This document shows, piece after piece, positions 44,901-54,449 of a DNA stretch of 64,000 nucleotides. Source of the DNA: Onthophagus taurus (lineage: Eukaryota > Arthropoda > Insecta > Coleoptera > Scarabaeidae); the NCBI RefSeq assembly GCF_036711975.1, contig NC_091966.1:26109501-26173500 (forward strand). Direction: 5' to 3'. Numbering within the stretch: position 1 is the first letter of the stretch; each line of letters begins with the position of its first letter. The notes under the pieces were generated by a model. The model worked only from the letters and a program-made list of their open reading frames with translations, ran no database searches and had not been told where the DNA came from. Made by a program: the position numbers and the translations under genes.

Positions 44901-47900
44901 CATTACGATAAACAAAAAAAAAGTCTTAGTAAACTTAGGTCCTAAAATCAATTGTGCAGAGATGCAGAAATGGCAGACATGCACTTTATGTACGGTGAAA
45001 CTTACCCCAACCGTACCTTATCTAGTGATAAATTTTTCTCAAAATTACATCAACGTTTGTCGGAAGTGGGTTCTTTTAAAACAACTCATAACGATGCTGG
45101 TCGACCTCGATGTTTTGAGAAGGGTTAAAGAAAATCCAGGTACGAGTGTAAAAAGCATCTCTGCTGCAGTAAACATTAATGCCTCTCTAGTTTAGAAAAT
45201 TTTACGTCAGCAACAATTGTATCCTTACCATGTTCAACGAGTACAAGAACTTGTCGTTTCTAACTACGTTTCGAGAAGTGCATTTTGTGAAGTTATGTTG
45301 CAGAAGTTTGCAGAAAATCCGATATTTCATGCTAGTGTTTTATTCACTGACGAAGCTGCTTTTACAAAAGGCGGAATTTTGAATTTTCATAACAATCACA
45401 TTTGGGCGGATGAAAATCCTCACGCTGTTGTGCAATCAAGAAGTCAGTATAATTGTAATTGTTGTTTTGTCTTCTTAACATCGTGTGATATTGGATATGA
45501 AGGTTAAATTATTATTATTATTTTTTAAATAATTTAACCTTCATATCCAAGTCAGTATAAGTTTACTGTAAATGTTTGGCTTGGTATACATATTTGGTGA
45601 CGATTGATAGGACCAACTATTCTTCCTAATCGCTTAACTTGTGAAACTTATTTGGACTTTATGCAAAACACTTTGCAGAAAGACTTTTAAAATCATTAGT
45701 GTATTCAGCACTTGTTAATAACTTGGAGGATCTCCAGCAAAGAATACAAAACACATGTGAGACTATTCGTTAATCTCCAGAAGTCTTCGAACTAGTGCGC
45801 AATTCTTTTGTACGAAGATGTCAAGCATGTCTTCAAATGGAGGGAAGTCATGTAGAGCATTTACTTTAAGCATTTTGTGTTCAGTTTTTATGGTCTGTTT
45901 GTATTTTCTCCAATTAAATAAACATTTGAAGACCAAGACGCTTAATTAATGACACTAATTAATGAAACTCCATTTTGTTTATCTTGATGAGAACTATAAG
46001 TGGGAAAAATATCCGAACACAATTTTTAAACACCCGGTATATTAACCAGTTTATTTTAAAATTAATAATATATTTCAGCTCCTACATCTTCCATGACAGG
46101 TTTACAAGAAGGAACTAAAAAAACACATGGTGCGTATATTAATAATTATAATAATCTTTATATATCTATTTTATATGATATTTTAACAAATCCTTAGCAA
46201 GATAGCAGCCCGGAGTTTTCTCCCATGCGTTTAGGAATTTTTTGTAGTCTTTTCATGGTTACCAGCGCCACCTCCTGAATATGTAGGTCTAGCGGTGGCA
46301 GATCGCAGCGCACCTGTAACAAAAAGACACGCGAGTCTCTGTATCCTATTTAGCGCGGTGATGGCGGTGGACTTAGAAGTTCTATTCCACCATACCACCG
46401 CACCGTAAGTTAGCATTGGTCGGATTACAGCCGTGTAAATTCATAGGGCTATCTTGGGGGACAACCCCCAAGTCCTCCCAACACCCCTGCGGCATTGGCC
46501 GTAAGCGAAGCATGGTTTTTTTTACTCTATTATCTAGGTGGGATTTCCACGATAACTTGTTGTCTAAAATTAAGCCCAAGTACTTAACCTCTGTAGACAG
46601 TTTATGTGGAGTGTTAGCGAGCATTGGCAGTTTGGGGTTGCCTATGTTGCGCATGCGTGTAAAATAACCATCTCTATCTTCTTGGGATTGACGGAGAAGG
46701 ATTGTTTAATACACCAGTTTTCAGTTATATTGAGTGCTTCCTGCATCCTCTCAAGGAGTACATTGACGTACTTCCCTCGAATGAGGATTGCCAGGTCGTC
46801 TGTGTAGCCAACGGTTTTAAAACCAGCTAGTTTTAGGCGTTTCATCAGGCTATCCAGGGTGAGATTCCACACAAGTGGAGAAAGAACCCCCCTTGCCCAA
46901 GGCCTCGTTTATTGCGGAGAAGGTGGTTCTGTCAAAAGCGCCTAGAACACATAAGGCACTTATATATATTTTAAGCGATCTTTCTACGCTTTTGACTTCT
47001 AACCGAGCTTTCAGTAATGCCTCTATTAGCAGAAAGGTCAGGTCATTAATAAATTTTCTCCTATTCATTTTGTAATTGGTATGTGTGAAATTAAGTAATA
47101 TGGTAGCATTTATTCCATTATGATCTAACATTTCATTATGATCTAACATTCCATTATGCTCTAACATTCCATAGCAAAATCTTATAGGCCATGTTCGGGT
47201 CGCTCTTACTGTTGTATAAGTGCGGCACTGTTTATCAAATGTCTTTTTATTAATTAATAATGCCTTTTATTAATTGAAATCATTACATTATCTATAACTT
47301 AATAATGAAAGTATAAGTATACAGGGCGTAGTTAAGGACCTAAGTCCTTCTCTTCCACTCAACCCTGTTTTATACACAAACATAAACCAAAAAAAAAAAA
47401 CAAAATTAATAAACAAATGACAAAAAAAAACAAATATTCTTAAAAATAAAACCAAGAGACAAAGGGTTATAAACTAAAAATAACTATAGAAAACTAATCT
47501 ATAATACGGAAAAACAAAACAAAAATATTCCCTTTTCTATATCGTGCCTACATCTTACGTTAAAATTTTAATTATAGTACTCACTCATCATAACAAAGTC
47601 TGGTCACTGAATAAAGCAAATCTCAAGTTGCGTGCAAATACCGCTGGTGGTGCCGATTTTAAAGTTCCCGGTAGGGGATTGTAAAGCTTCGGGAGGGTGA
47701 AAGTAAATGCTCTTTGAAATAGTGCTGTTGCATGCTGCGGAGGAGAAATTTCTAACATTTAGATTGTGAATATCCGTTCTGAACCTTATCTTATCACTTA
47801 AATAACGTGGTTCTCGCAACATTAAAAGTTTATGCTAAAAAGTAAGCAATCTAAACTTTCTTCTATTAGCCATGTTTAACCAGCCAGCAACCTATAACAA

Positions 47901-50291
47901 ATGAGAAACATGTTCTCGTCGTCTAAGTTTATAAATCATTCGTAAACAGGAATTTTGTACCCGCTGTATTCGACATGCCGTACCAGTATCAAGACAAGGA
48001 CCATATACAGTACTACCATAATCAAAATTACTAAGTATTAAACTGTCGCATAATCTTATCTTATTTGATGTCGTCAACAAATATCTCCTGGCATATATCA
48101 TTTTCAAAGCAGCAAACGATTTCCCAACTTTACTAGTAATATGTTCACGGAATCTTAAATCGCTATCAAGCATTAAACCCAAGTTGCGAGACGTATCACT
48201 GATCTTTCTTGGTTTCTTGTTAATACTTCATACGTGCTTTTTGTCTCCCAAAGAGCATCACCACAGACTTGTTTGGGTTTATACTCAGTCAATGTTCTGT
48301 GGATATGTCAATCAAACTACGTATATCACTCTCAAGCGTTAACCTAGCCGAGGTTATATTTTCAGGAGGAAACGATAAATAAATTTGCGAGTCATCTGCG
48401 TAGAAGTGCACCTCGGAGTTTGATAATGTTCTAAGAAAATCACAGGTATATATACAATATAAAAGAGGCCCCGGTATTGAACCTTGTGGAACTCCAGCTT
48501 GAAGTTGTTTTGGTGTGGACAATACATTGTGCAATTTGACAATCTGACACCTATCATTCGTAGCTCGATATCAACGCTTTAGTGTCAGTAATCCCTTTGG
48601 TGTCATTATAATCCATTCAATTAATGGATTTAAATCCTAGTTGCATCATTTATACTGTCATAGCGCTACATAGCTGATGGCAGAAGTACGACTCTGTTGT
48701 TTTTTGGGACATAAGAAAGGAGAGTTTTATTACTGTCAAACTCAAATGTGCACCAACCTCCTTGCTTTTCTTGAAAACGACAATGTTTTTTAAAAAATAA
48801 TAAGATTAAAAAAGTTTTAGAATTAAATTCTATATGAAATGAAGTAATAATGTATTAAATCCGTCAAAAGGTTAAAAAATTCTGTCAAAATTTAGGGGAC
48901 CATCACCCTTAATCAACCCTTTGAAATGCCACAATGGGTGTCAACTTGCTACCAATTAATACCCTCGGTACACTCATAACGTATACCAAATTTGGTTTTT
49001 CTAGCTTAATGTATTACGAAGATATTCAATGTTTTAAAATTTTAAGACCCAAATTTGAAAGCCTATAACTCTTCAGGGGTACAACTTAGTATGGAGATAA
49101 GTTGCGTTAAATCATCTGTCCCTGCTCTGTGTCGGTTCTTATGTGAATCAGCCTGTATTTCTGATATAATTTAAATATATAAAATAATTAATAAATAAAT
49201 ATAAAAGTATCAAATTGACGTTTAATACTTTTTACTTATTTCAGCATCCAATCTTTTCATGAGATACGCACCAGAAAAACCTAAGCAACCCTCGAAGTCA
49301 ACATTATCTCCACAAGGTACGTTTGTCTTAAGATAGAAGCAGGTCACGTTATAATCTACAACACAACCTCTTCTTCCTTAAGTGGAAAAATAAATGGCAA
49401 ATATATATTAACCAGTTTATTTTAAAATTAATAATATATTTCAGTTTCTACATTTTCCTTGATAGATTTACAGGAAAGAACTAAAAAAGCACATGGTACG
49501 TATTTTCACAATTTTATAAATGAAATCATTCAGTAATAAATAAACTGTTTATAGCACAAACCCAAACTTCAGTAGGTCTAACGTCATCTCTGCCCAAAAT
49601 TATAAGACAAACCAAGACAATAAAATCTTTATATCAAAAAAATGTGAGACTTCAAAAATTATTGAATAATAAGACTGCACCAAAACCAACATTAGAGATG
49701 TTTAGTAAATACTGTGATACGTTCTTAACGCCACCAATGGCCGAATTTGTTAAAACACAAGCTCAACTTTGTAAAGTTTCCGAACATGGTCGACGTTATA
49801 ATGATGAATACAAAGAATTTGCTGAAAAAATGTATTCATTAGGACCACGCTGTTATAAATATTTACAAAAACTTTTTTGTTTGCCATCAATAAAATCATT
49901 ACAACGTGACAAACTGAAAAATTTACAGGATCAGGAAAATGGAAACTTACCGCAACAACCCCCAGTAGAATCATTACATCATGTAACAAAAGAAATAAAG
50001 TGTTTACCGTCACTTAATAACGAAGAGTTACAACAAACTACATCCTGTATTAACAAACCTTTAGTTCAACACATAAAATATTTTCCGGCACTTAATAGTG
50101 AACAAATAGAACCGATTCAAATATCATTTGAACCTATAATTCAACAAATCGAGAATGTAATTAATATTAATGAAAAGGTACAACCGGTAGTTATTGAAAC
50201 GATAAATCATTTATCGGATAATGAACAATTAGAACAAGCAATAAAATCATTAGAACCAATGACATGTTTACCGGATCTTACCGAATTATAA
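32965..50291 (+). CDS. THAP-domain gene with phase-1 repeat-exon ladder and P-element/THAP9-like C-terminal exon
   Basis: Fifteen exons: 32965-33071, 33338-33582, 33644-33745, 33801-33956, 34009-34080, 34131-34196, 40406-40474, 40831-40884, 41039-41110, 43418-43468, 44691-44762, 46079-46129, 49245-49316, 49445-49495, 49555-50291. Every intron has GT...AG ends and phases agree, giving 658 residues. The THAP zinc finger uses C11, C16, C64 and H67, with RLP, W40 and LLPTATP also conserved, so it should bind DNA. Exons 3-14 encode a Pro/Ser/Thr/Lys-rich linker built from repeats. The last exon has LYQKNVRLQKLL (coiled coil) and GRRYNDEYKEFAEKMYSLG with FCLPSIKSLQ, the helical region preceding the catalytic core in P-element/THAP9 proteins. 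No RNase H core follows, so a domesticated regulator is likely. AATAAA lies at 50304-50309. Exon 8 has the weakest acceptor. Confidence 0.8.
34327..34614. repeat. MITE with about 33-bp terminal inverted repeats
   Basis: CAGGTGTATCTGAATGACTG at the left end is matched inverted by CAGTCATTCAGATACAGCTTG at the right (quoted in part). No coding capacity. It lies in intron 6 of the THAP gene. Confidence 0.75.
35225..35860 (-). mobile_element. hAT-type transposase C-terminal relic
   Basis: Leftward translation gives VDVYFNLLKIAMHSIEERFQ and ISKLLNPGDTPYEVLKYI with YPNLYIALKI. This is the pattern of hAT transposases with zf-MYM/TTF ends just before their dimerisation region. The final motif and the catalytic acids are not seen. 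It ends at a stop at 35235. Confidence 0.6.
35880..37420 (+). mobile_element. Penelope-like element: reverse transcriptase plus GIY-YIG endonuclease, frame-broken
   Basis: The frame 35949-36530 contains SFVITNLYTNIPVKETL, KGLPMGSPLSCLLVDVF and WLRYLDDVIVI, the Penelope reverse transcriptase palm. After a frameshift near 36490 the frame 36493-36783 continues with YSIYRKPTQTNIIIPYHSYH and HAYLHRAYN. A further frame 36908-37291 has SGIYKLECGSCSATYVGETD, the GIY-YIG endonuclease. The 5' part is missing. The element lies inside intron 6 of the THAP gene, in the same orientation. Confidence 0.88.
38280..39545 (+). mobile_element. Tc1/mariner-superfamily transposase relic
   Basis: The N-terminal part (38515-38769) has GLEVRRLYAELYLERL, DGHFSRRTADCARSREVRT and TSTRKIAQELNVT, a helix-turn-helix DNA-binding region. 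After frame breaks, 38950-39200 gives SLNVWLGVIDNDLIGPYFLP and WPARSPELNPLDF, the last catalytic region of the superfamily. Several stops prevent a functional product. Confidence 0.8.
40406..41110 (+). repeat. Three paralogous THAP-gene mini-exons (exons 7, 8, 9)
   Basis: Exons 40406-40474, 40831-40884 and 41039-41110 each encode a variant of PExPxKTxNSTSxxPG (for example SEPPKKTVNSTSIPG, PEPPKTILNSTACIPG, PESPQKTINSTSSLPG) and each ends CCAG before GT. They are clear duplicates. Exon 6 (34131-34196) and exons 11 and 13 end in the same way and are more distant copies. Confidence 0.85.
41360..42480 (+). mobile_element. Degenerate CR1/RTE-like LINE relic
   Basis: Rightward translation gives WPEEWAKSVYI, ALINHASKILLHIIQKRLKT, ASFVPGRGTRNQILHLR and, further on, DEQEILEVLQRIEQESLECE and FYLGTKVTNRGVSGKVVKR. 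These are reverse transcriptase and post-palm regions in order, with a deletion of the catalytic box region and many stops. It lies in intron 9 of the THAP gene. Confidence 0.75.
42481..43380. other. AT-rich intron sequence ending in a transposon-like terminus
   Basis: No coding frame. The last 30 bases (GCCATTTCTGAGGGACACCCGG) resemble a Tc1/MITE end adjacent to TA. The other end was not located. Confidence 0.4.
43550..44520 (-). mobile_element. piggyBac-type transposase relic, copy 1
   Basis: Leftward translation of 44510-44178 gives SYCTIDEQLIGYRGTCSIRI, LASKPVKYGFKIVMMNDSRT, the region holding two of the piggyBac catalytic Asp residues. Leftward of a stop, FLNRKTGG and FDSNKTLLSYVPKK follow and then the third-Asp region (NGVADTFDKLCRTY). 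The reading frame is broken. It is in THAP intron 10. Confidence 0.85.
44853..46037 (+). mobile_element. Tc1/mariner-superfamily copy with terminal repeats and TA target duplication
   Basis: The ends CCGGGTGTTTAAAAATTGTG and its complement (CACAATTTTTAAACACCCGG) are flanked by TA at 44851-44852 and 46038-46039. Inside, translation gives RRVKENPGTSVKSISAAVNI, LYPYHVQRVQELV, then ASVLFTDEAAFTKGG, the first catalytic Asp region. A short palindromic insertion (45497-45553) and frame shifts follow, so it is inactive. A paralogous site lacking the element exists at about 49395-49407. Confidence 0.85.
46200..46945 (-). mobile_element. R1/jockey-like LINE fragment, internally deleted
   Basis: Leftward translation gives GAFDRTTFSAINEALGKGG, then WNLTLDSLMKRL and VGYTDDLAILIRGKY (palm catalytic box with YTDD in place of YADD), EVKYLGLILDNKLSWKSHL and LTYGAVVWW. 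The segment between the first palm Asp and NLTLDSL is shortened. It interrupts a piggyBac relic in THAP intron 12. Confidence 0.8.
46946..48785 (-). mobile_element. piggyBac-type relic, copy 2, split by a LINE
   Basis: Leftward translation of 47140-46980 gives GINATILLNFTHTNYKMNRR and KFINDLTFLLIEALL, the C-terminal part of the piggyBac transposase. The relic is broken at about 47240 by a LINE and resumes at about 48570-48785 (debris matching the piggyBac copy 1 sequence near 44000-44110). A triplicated 17-base word (ATTATGATCTAACATTC and variants) lies at 47118-47168. Confidence 0.7.
47270..48565 (-). mobile_element. 5'-truncated LINE copy inserted in piggyBac copy 2
   Basis: Leftward translation gives QAGVPQGSIPGPLLYCIYTC and VHFYADDSQIYLSFPP with intact YADD, then GLMLDSDLRFREHI, DSLILSNFDYGSTVYGPCLD and SDKIRFRTDIHNLNVR. 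Sequence and layout match the LINE at 29762-31990, so they belong to one family. Stops are present between the pieces. Confidence 0.85.
48786..49200. other. Intron sequence without gene
   Basis: AT-rich sequence. Bases 49140-49210 match 44600-44660, showing that the segment before each type B exon was duplicated. Confidence 0.6.
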
Positions 50292-50449
50292 CAGTTAAAG
50301 AAAAATAAATATTTTTTCATCTATAAAATTTTTTATTTGATTATCCTATACCATTTATCTATTTTATGTGGATAAATTTTTCATTATCACGATATTTATT
50401 GTATTCTTCTAAAAATAATGGAAAATTATTACTACTCACTTTTTAAGTT

Positions 50450-51235
50450 TAAAATTTACCTTGTTGTTGGGGTCTGAATATTGGCGTAAAACGTTAAAAA
50501 GTACCTATTTTAAGGTTTTTTACATGACATACGGTATTGTTATCATTTATCTTTGAATTTTTAAAAGGACCTTCAAAAAGTTAAGACAATTTTCCTTTCC
50601 TTTTTGGGGCGTCAATTTTAATAAACACCTCTTGACCTACATTTAAGTTTACGTTTTTAGGTGTTTATTTCCCTGTTCTATTATGTTTTGTTTTTTGGTT
50701 TGAGTTTCTTGGCTGATTTTCTGGTATCTTTAGACGATTTCTGTGTTTTTCTACATAGTCGTTATAAAATCTTTGATCAAATAATTCTCTTGACCTAGTG
50801 TGACCAAATAGTAGTTCAATAGGAGTAAAATTGGTCGTTGAATGTATTGAACTGTTATATGCAACAATTGCTTTATTAATTTCGTGTAAATTACGCAAGT
50901 GTTGTAAAATTGTAGAATGCATTCGTTCTATTAAACTATTGGAATTTGTATTTCGACGTGTACCCATGTGCAATTTTATTTTATGTGTCTCTAGTAGCTT
51001 TTTAGCTATAGTATTTGTAAATTCAGCACCAAGATCACAAACTATTTCGTTTGGAACTCCATATATGCTAAAATACAAAAGTAATGCATTTATGCAGTAT
51101 TAACTGCAATTTTACTATTTATCGGTATGTTTCCGTTTTTAAACGGAAAATAATGTTCTAATGCAATGACATTTTGGTCCTTCATTATTGCAAGAACTAG
51201 TTTTACATTTAGCATTTCTAATGAAGAAGGAAACA
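50450..51235 (-). mobile_element. Gypsy-type LTR retrotransposon integrase fragment
   Basis: Leftward translation gives YGVPNEIVCDLGAEFTNTIA, containing the second catalytic Asp, and RRNTNSNSLIERMHSTILQH, containing the catalytic Glu, followed by YNSSIHSTTNFTPIELLFG. No reverse transcriptase, gag or LTRs were found here, so it is an isolated fragment just downstream of the THAP gene. Confidence 0.8.
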
Positions 51236-51269
51236 TTTACTTACAATATAAATAAGGAAAAAAGTATGA

Positions 51270-51550
51270 TTACGCTATGATTTAGGTGCAGAATAGAAGA
51301 GAGGGCGGATGAGATTAACTGGGCGGATGAGGAGAGGATGTATAGATTGTGTAGGGATGATTGGGAGACAATTGAGCATATGCTGAGGTGTGACAACTTG
51401 AGGCAGGGTGGTATGGAGTGGGAGCGCGTGCTGGGTGGAGCGGGAGAGAGTGGATGGTAGACGTGATGAAGGAGAGGAGAAGGGGAGGGATTCTGCCAAA
51501 ATTATATACATGATGGTACGGGAGGTAACAAATTATTATAGGAATATACC
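51270..51550 (+). mobile_element. LINE 3'-terminal fragment (zinc-knuckle region)
   Basis: Rightward translation gives RFRCRIEERADEINWADEER followed by MYRLCRDDWETIEHMLRCD, the Cys/His tail seen at the C-terminus of R1/jockey-like ORF2 proteins. Confidence 0.6.
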
Positions 51551-51809
51551 ATAAACTCTATACAGAACACCGCAGGATCAACAAATGGGCGAATACAATG
51601 TAGATGAATTAAAAACGATTTCAGCAATTTTTTTGTGTGTAGGTCTTGATTAAAAATCTATGCTTTCTGCTTGTTGAAGCAATAACATTCTTTACAAAAA
51701 CGTATTTTTTGCAATGTTAAATCAATTAGAGTTATTACGATGAATAATACGTAAAAAAAGTGAAGAGTAAATCATCAAATTTTCATATTTTAAAAGTGCA
51801 AGAGCACCT
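51551..51809. other. Short AT-rich spacer
   Basis: Nothing recognised. Confidence 0.5.
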
Positions 51810-52330
51810 TACATTATTAGAACACATAAGGCGCTGTGGCATCTGATAGCTGCTTCTGGTACCTTTCAAATATCCCTTATACATTTCTTAAGAGATCTTT
51901 CTACGGTTTTGATTTCTAGTTGAGTTTTCAATGGCTCTATTAGCTGAAAGACCAAGTCATTAATAACTGTTCTTTTATTCATTTTGTCATTGGTATGTGG
52001 GAAGTTAAGTAATATGGCAGCATTTATTCCACTATGATCTAACATTCCATAAAAGAGTATCATAGGCCATCTTCGGGTCGGTTTTGCTGTTGGATAAGTG
52101 TGGCACAGTTTACCAAATGAGTCAGTATCCCCTTTGGTGTCATTATAATCCATTATAATTACTGGCTTCCGAGTTTCATCATTTATACTGCCTCTACGGT
52201 GCATATTTGATAGCAGAAGTACCACTTTATTCTTTCTTGGGACATAAGATAGGAGGGTATTATTACTGTCAAGCGCAAATTTGCAACAACCTCTTGCTTT
52301 TCCATTTAGAAATGATTGTTTGTGAGTTTT
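51810..52330 (-). mobile_element. piggyBac-type transposase relic, copy 3
   Basis: Leftward translation of 52225-51866 gives VIIMDYNDTKGDTDSFGKLC, KPTRRWPMILFYGMLDHSG and NKRTVINDLVFQLIEPL, the third-Asp region and C-terminal part of piggyBac transposases. It is the best preserved of the three related relics in this region and lies outside the THAP gene. Confidence 0.85.
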
Positions 52331-52719
52331 TCCTCACAGTTGCCCCATGATGCCCTCGGAGAGTTAAAATTAAATTTGCTGCAAATTTTGCTCTAAAAGT
52401 TTTCATTTCTCATTAACAAGTTGTAAAACAACAAAATACATCAAATTTGATGAATTGAAAATATAAAAATTTTTATATTGTTTTACAAATAATGTCAGGA
52501 ATTAAAAACTCCGTTCAACAAAAAAATCCAAAATTTCCATCTTAACATATATGTATAGAAGTATTATTTCTTGTTCGAAAAAATTAAATTGGCAATAACA
52601 GTAATAATATATTCAAAATTCGTACCATTGACTACACTAAAAGTGATTGTAAATTATTTTTAATTAATCAGTGGAGGTTGGCATGAATAATTTTATTACA
52701 ACAATAATTTTTAAAAGGA

Positions 52720-53079
52720 TTACTTCTTCTTTTTCGCTTTTCCTTTACCATCTTTTCCTTTTCCACCTTTATCTTTTTTACTACCTTTGGGTTTATTAGG
52801 ATCGATAACGGCTTCTGGTGGAATAACATAATCAGCATCTTGTGAAAATTCAATCGAATACTCTCCACTACTTTTACTCGATTCACTTGTACCGGAAACT
52901 TCGATGCTTTCGTGACTCTTATTCATGACCAATACATCCAGCCATTAAGTAGGTTCTTCAAGTTCACACGTGATCGGTCTTGAACCACCGCATTTTGGAA
53001 ATTTGTTATCCAATGTTTTCCTTTCAAACGACTCCGTAATTTGTCTTTCCAAACTAAACGTCAAAAAATTAAACGCCAT
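52720..53079 (-). pseudogene. Small Lys/Gly-tailed ORF interrupted by one TAA
   Basis: The ATG at 53079 opens a frame of 120 codons to the stop at 52720. It is broken only by TAA at codon 45 (52947-52945). Before the stop it has LTFSLERQITESFERKTLD. After it come WLDVLVMNKSHESIEVSGTS, a Ser/Glu-rich part and a GSKKDKGGKGKDGKGKAKKK tail. Both parts look protein-like and in the same frame. The second part could also start at its own Met (52926). No family is recognised. It is either a recently inactivated gene, a gene with readthrough, or two ORFs. Confidence 0.45.
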
Positions 53080-53920
53080 CTATCCAAAAACTCCAAGTTT
53101 CGATTATCATTAAACCTTCTTAGTATAGTACATTTTTCGTTTCAAATGCAAATCTTAAAACGTTTTTCAAAAGATTATTCCAGATTGTTCGATATGTACG
53201 ACCTGTATTAGTTATTTATAGAGATCCACAGACCAAATCCTACAACAGCAATAAAAATATGAATATTCTTCAGACCCACAATCGAAGGTAATGTGAAGTG
53301 GACTTCTCTACAAGTTCGCTAACGGGAACTGAAAGCACTGACAGTGAACTTACATTAAGGATCTTCATCAGTCTTGATGAAAGTGACATTTGTCAAAAAG
53401 CTTCATAGAATATGAAGGTTTTCTATTCTATATAAAACAGTACACTATTGAAAAAAATTAAATTCATTTCAAATTAATGAAATAATTAAAAAATTCTAGG
53501 GTCTTTGTGATTCTGTTTTGCAGCATAATTCTTTCCTCGCAGTAGCCCATCAAAAATTATGTTGAGTATTTTTGCGTTGCTTTTGCGTCAATTGTGGTTT
53601 GATTATCGTTTATTACATTTGTTATTTTTATTTATTATTTGTTTTCTTGTTATTTTATTCAAATTTTAAATTTGTGCTGACGAGGAAAAATAGAAATTTT
53701 GTATATGGGGTTTGGGCTTGATCACGCCCCAACGCTGAAATAATTTACCTTTTCAATGCATTCATACCCTGTTCAACAATCCATTACATACCGTATGGTA
53801 TGCCAAAATTCTCCGTAATTTGAATTAATGTTGTTAGATTTTGAACTATTCTATAGATGCCTATAGTGCTTACAGATAGAACAGAAATATAAGCCAATTA
53901 GTGTTGCTGTTTATTACTAG
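53080..53920. other. Intergenic sequence without gene
   Basis: No supported frame. A short inverted pair (AACGGGAACTG... with AGTCTTGATGAAAGTG region) is not convincing. Confidence 0.45.
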
Positions 53921-53921
53921 C

Positions 53922-54205
53922 TGGAACCAAGGACAGTAGAATGTACCAAGACTGCTACATCCATTGTTGTTTTGTAGCCTACTACGGGTTGGTTGCCCGC
54001 ACTCTACGTCACACTATTTGCCACGCCCAGTTAGCTGTCATTGAGTTCTATGCGTTTGCTGTATGTTTTTAGAGGTTATATGATGGACATTAATACTTCT
54101 ATCTAGCTAACTGCGCGTGGCAAATAGTGTGACGTAGTGTGCGGTTACGTTGTCTCAGGAATGGATGTAGCAGTCCTGTTAGATTCTACTGTCTTTGCCT
54201 GGAAC
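53922..54205. repeat. Foldback element with about 115-bp arms
   Basis: The left arm starts TGGAACCAAGGACAGTAGAAT and includes CTACGTCACACTATTTGCCA (quoted in part). The right arm is the complement ending CTACTGTCTTTGCCTGGAAC. The spacer is about 65 bases. No coding capacity. Confidence 0.85.
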
Positions 54206-54449
54206 AAAGATTTAAATTTTACCTCATCTCAAAGACTTAGATACATTGACATGGCCAAAGGATTGAAAATTTGTAGTGGACACTGAGTTGGGAGTTACAA
54301 TAATATATTTGTTGGGACTAATAGTTTGCACATTAACAATCCACATTGAAAAACAGTGAATATTTCCCTCCGGACTTTTGTATAATGTTAGCAATGTTTG
54401 AACTTAACCATGATAACCAGTGACAGTTTGGTATGTAGTTACCCCTTTC

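Larger units (their letters stand above)
43418..49495 (+). repeat. Alternating A-B-A-B-A duplicated exons of the THAP gene (exons 10-14)
   Basis: Type A exons are 51 bases (43418-43468, 46079-46129, 49445-49495), encoding forms of APTSSMTGLxExTKKTHG. Type B exons are 72 bases (44691-44762, 49245-49316), encoding ASNLFMRYAPEPPKQPPKST and a near copy. Flanking intron sequence, including piggyBac debris, is duplicated with them, so whole genomic segments were copied. Confidence 0.9.
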
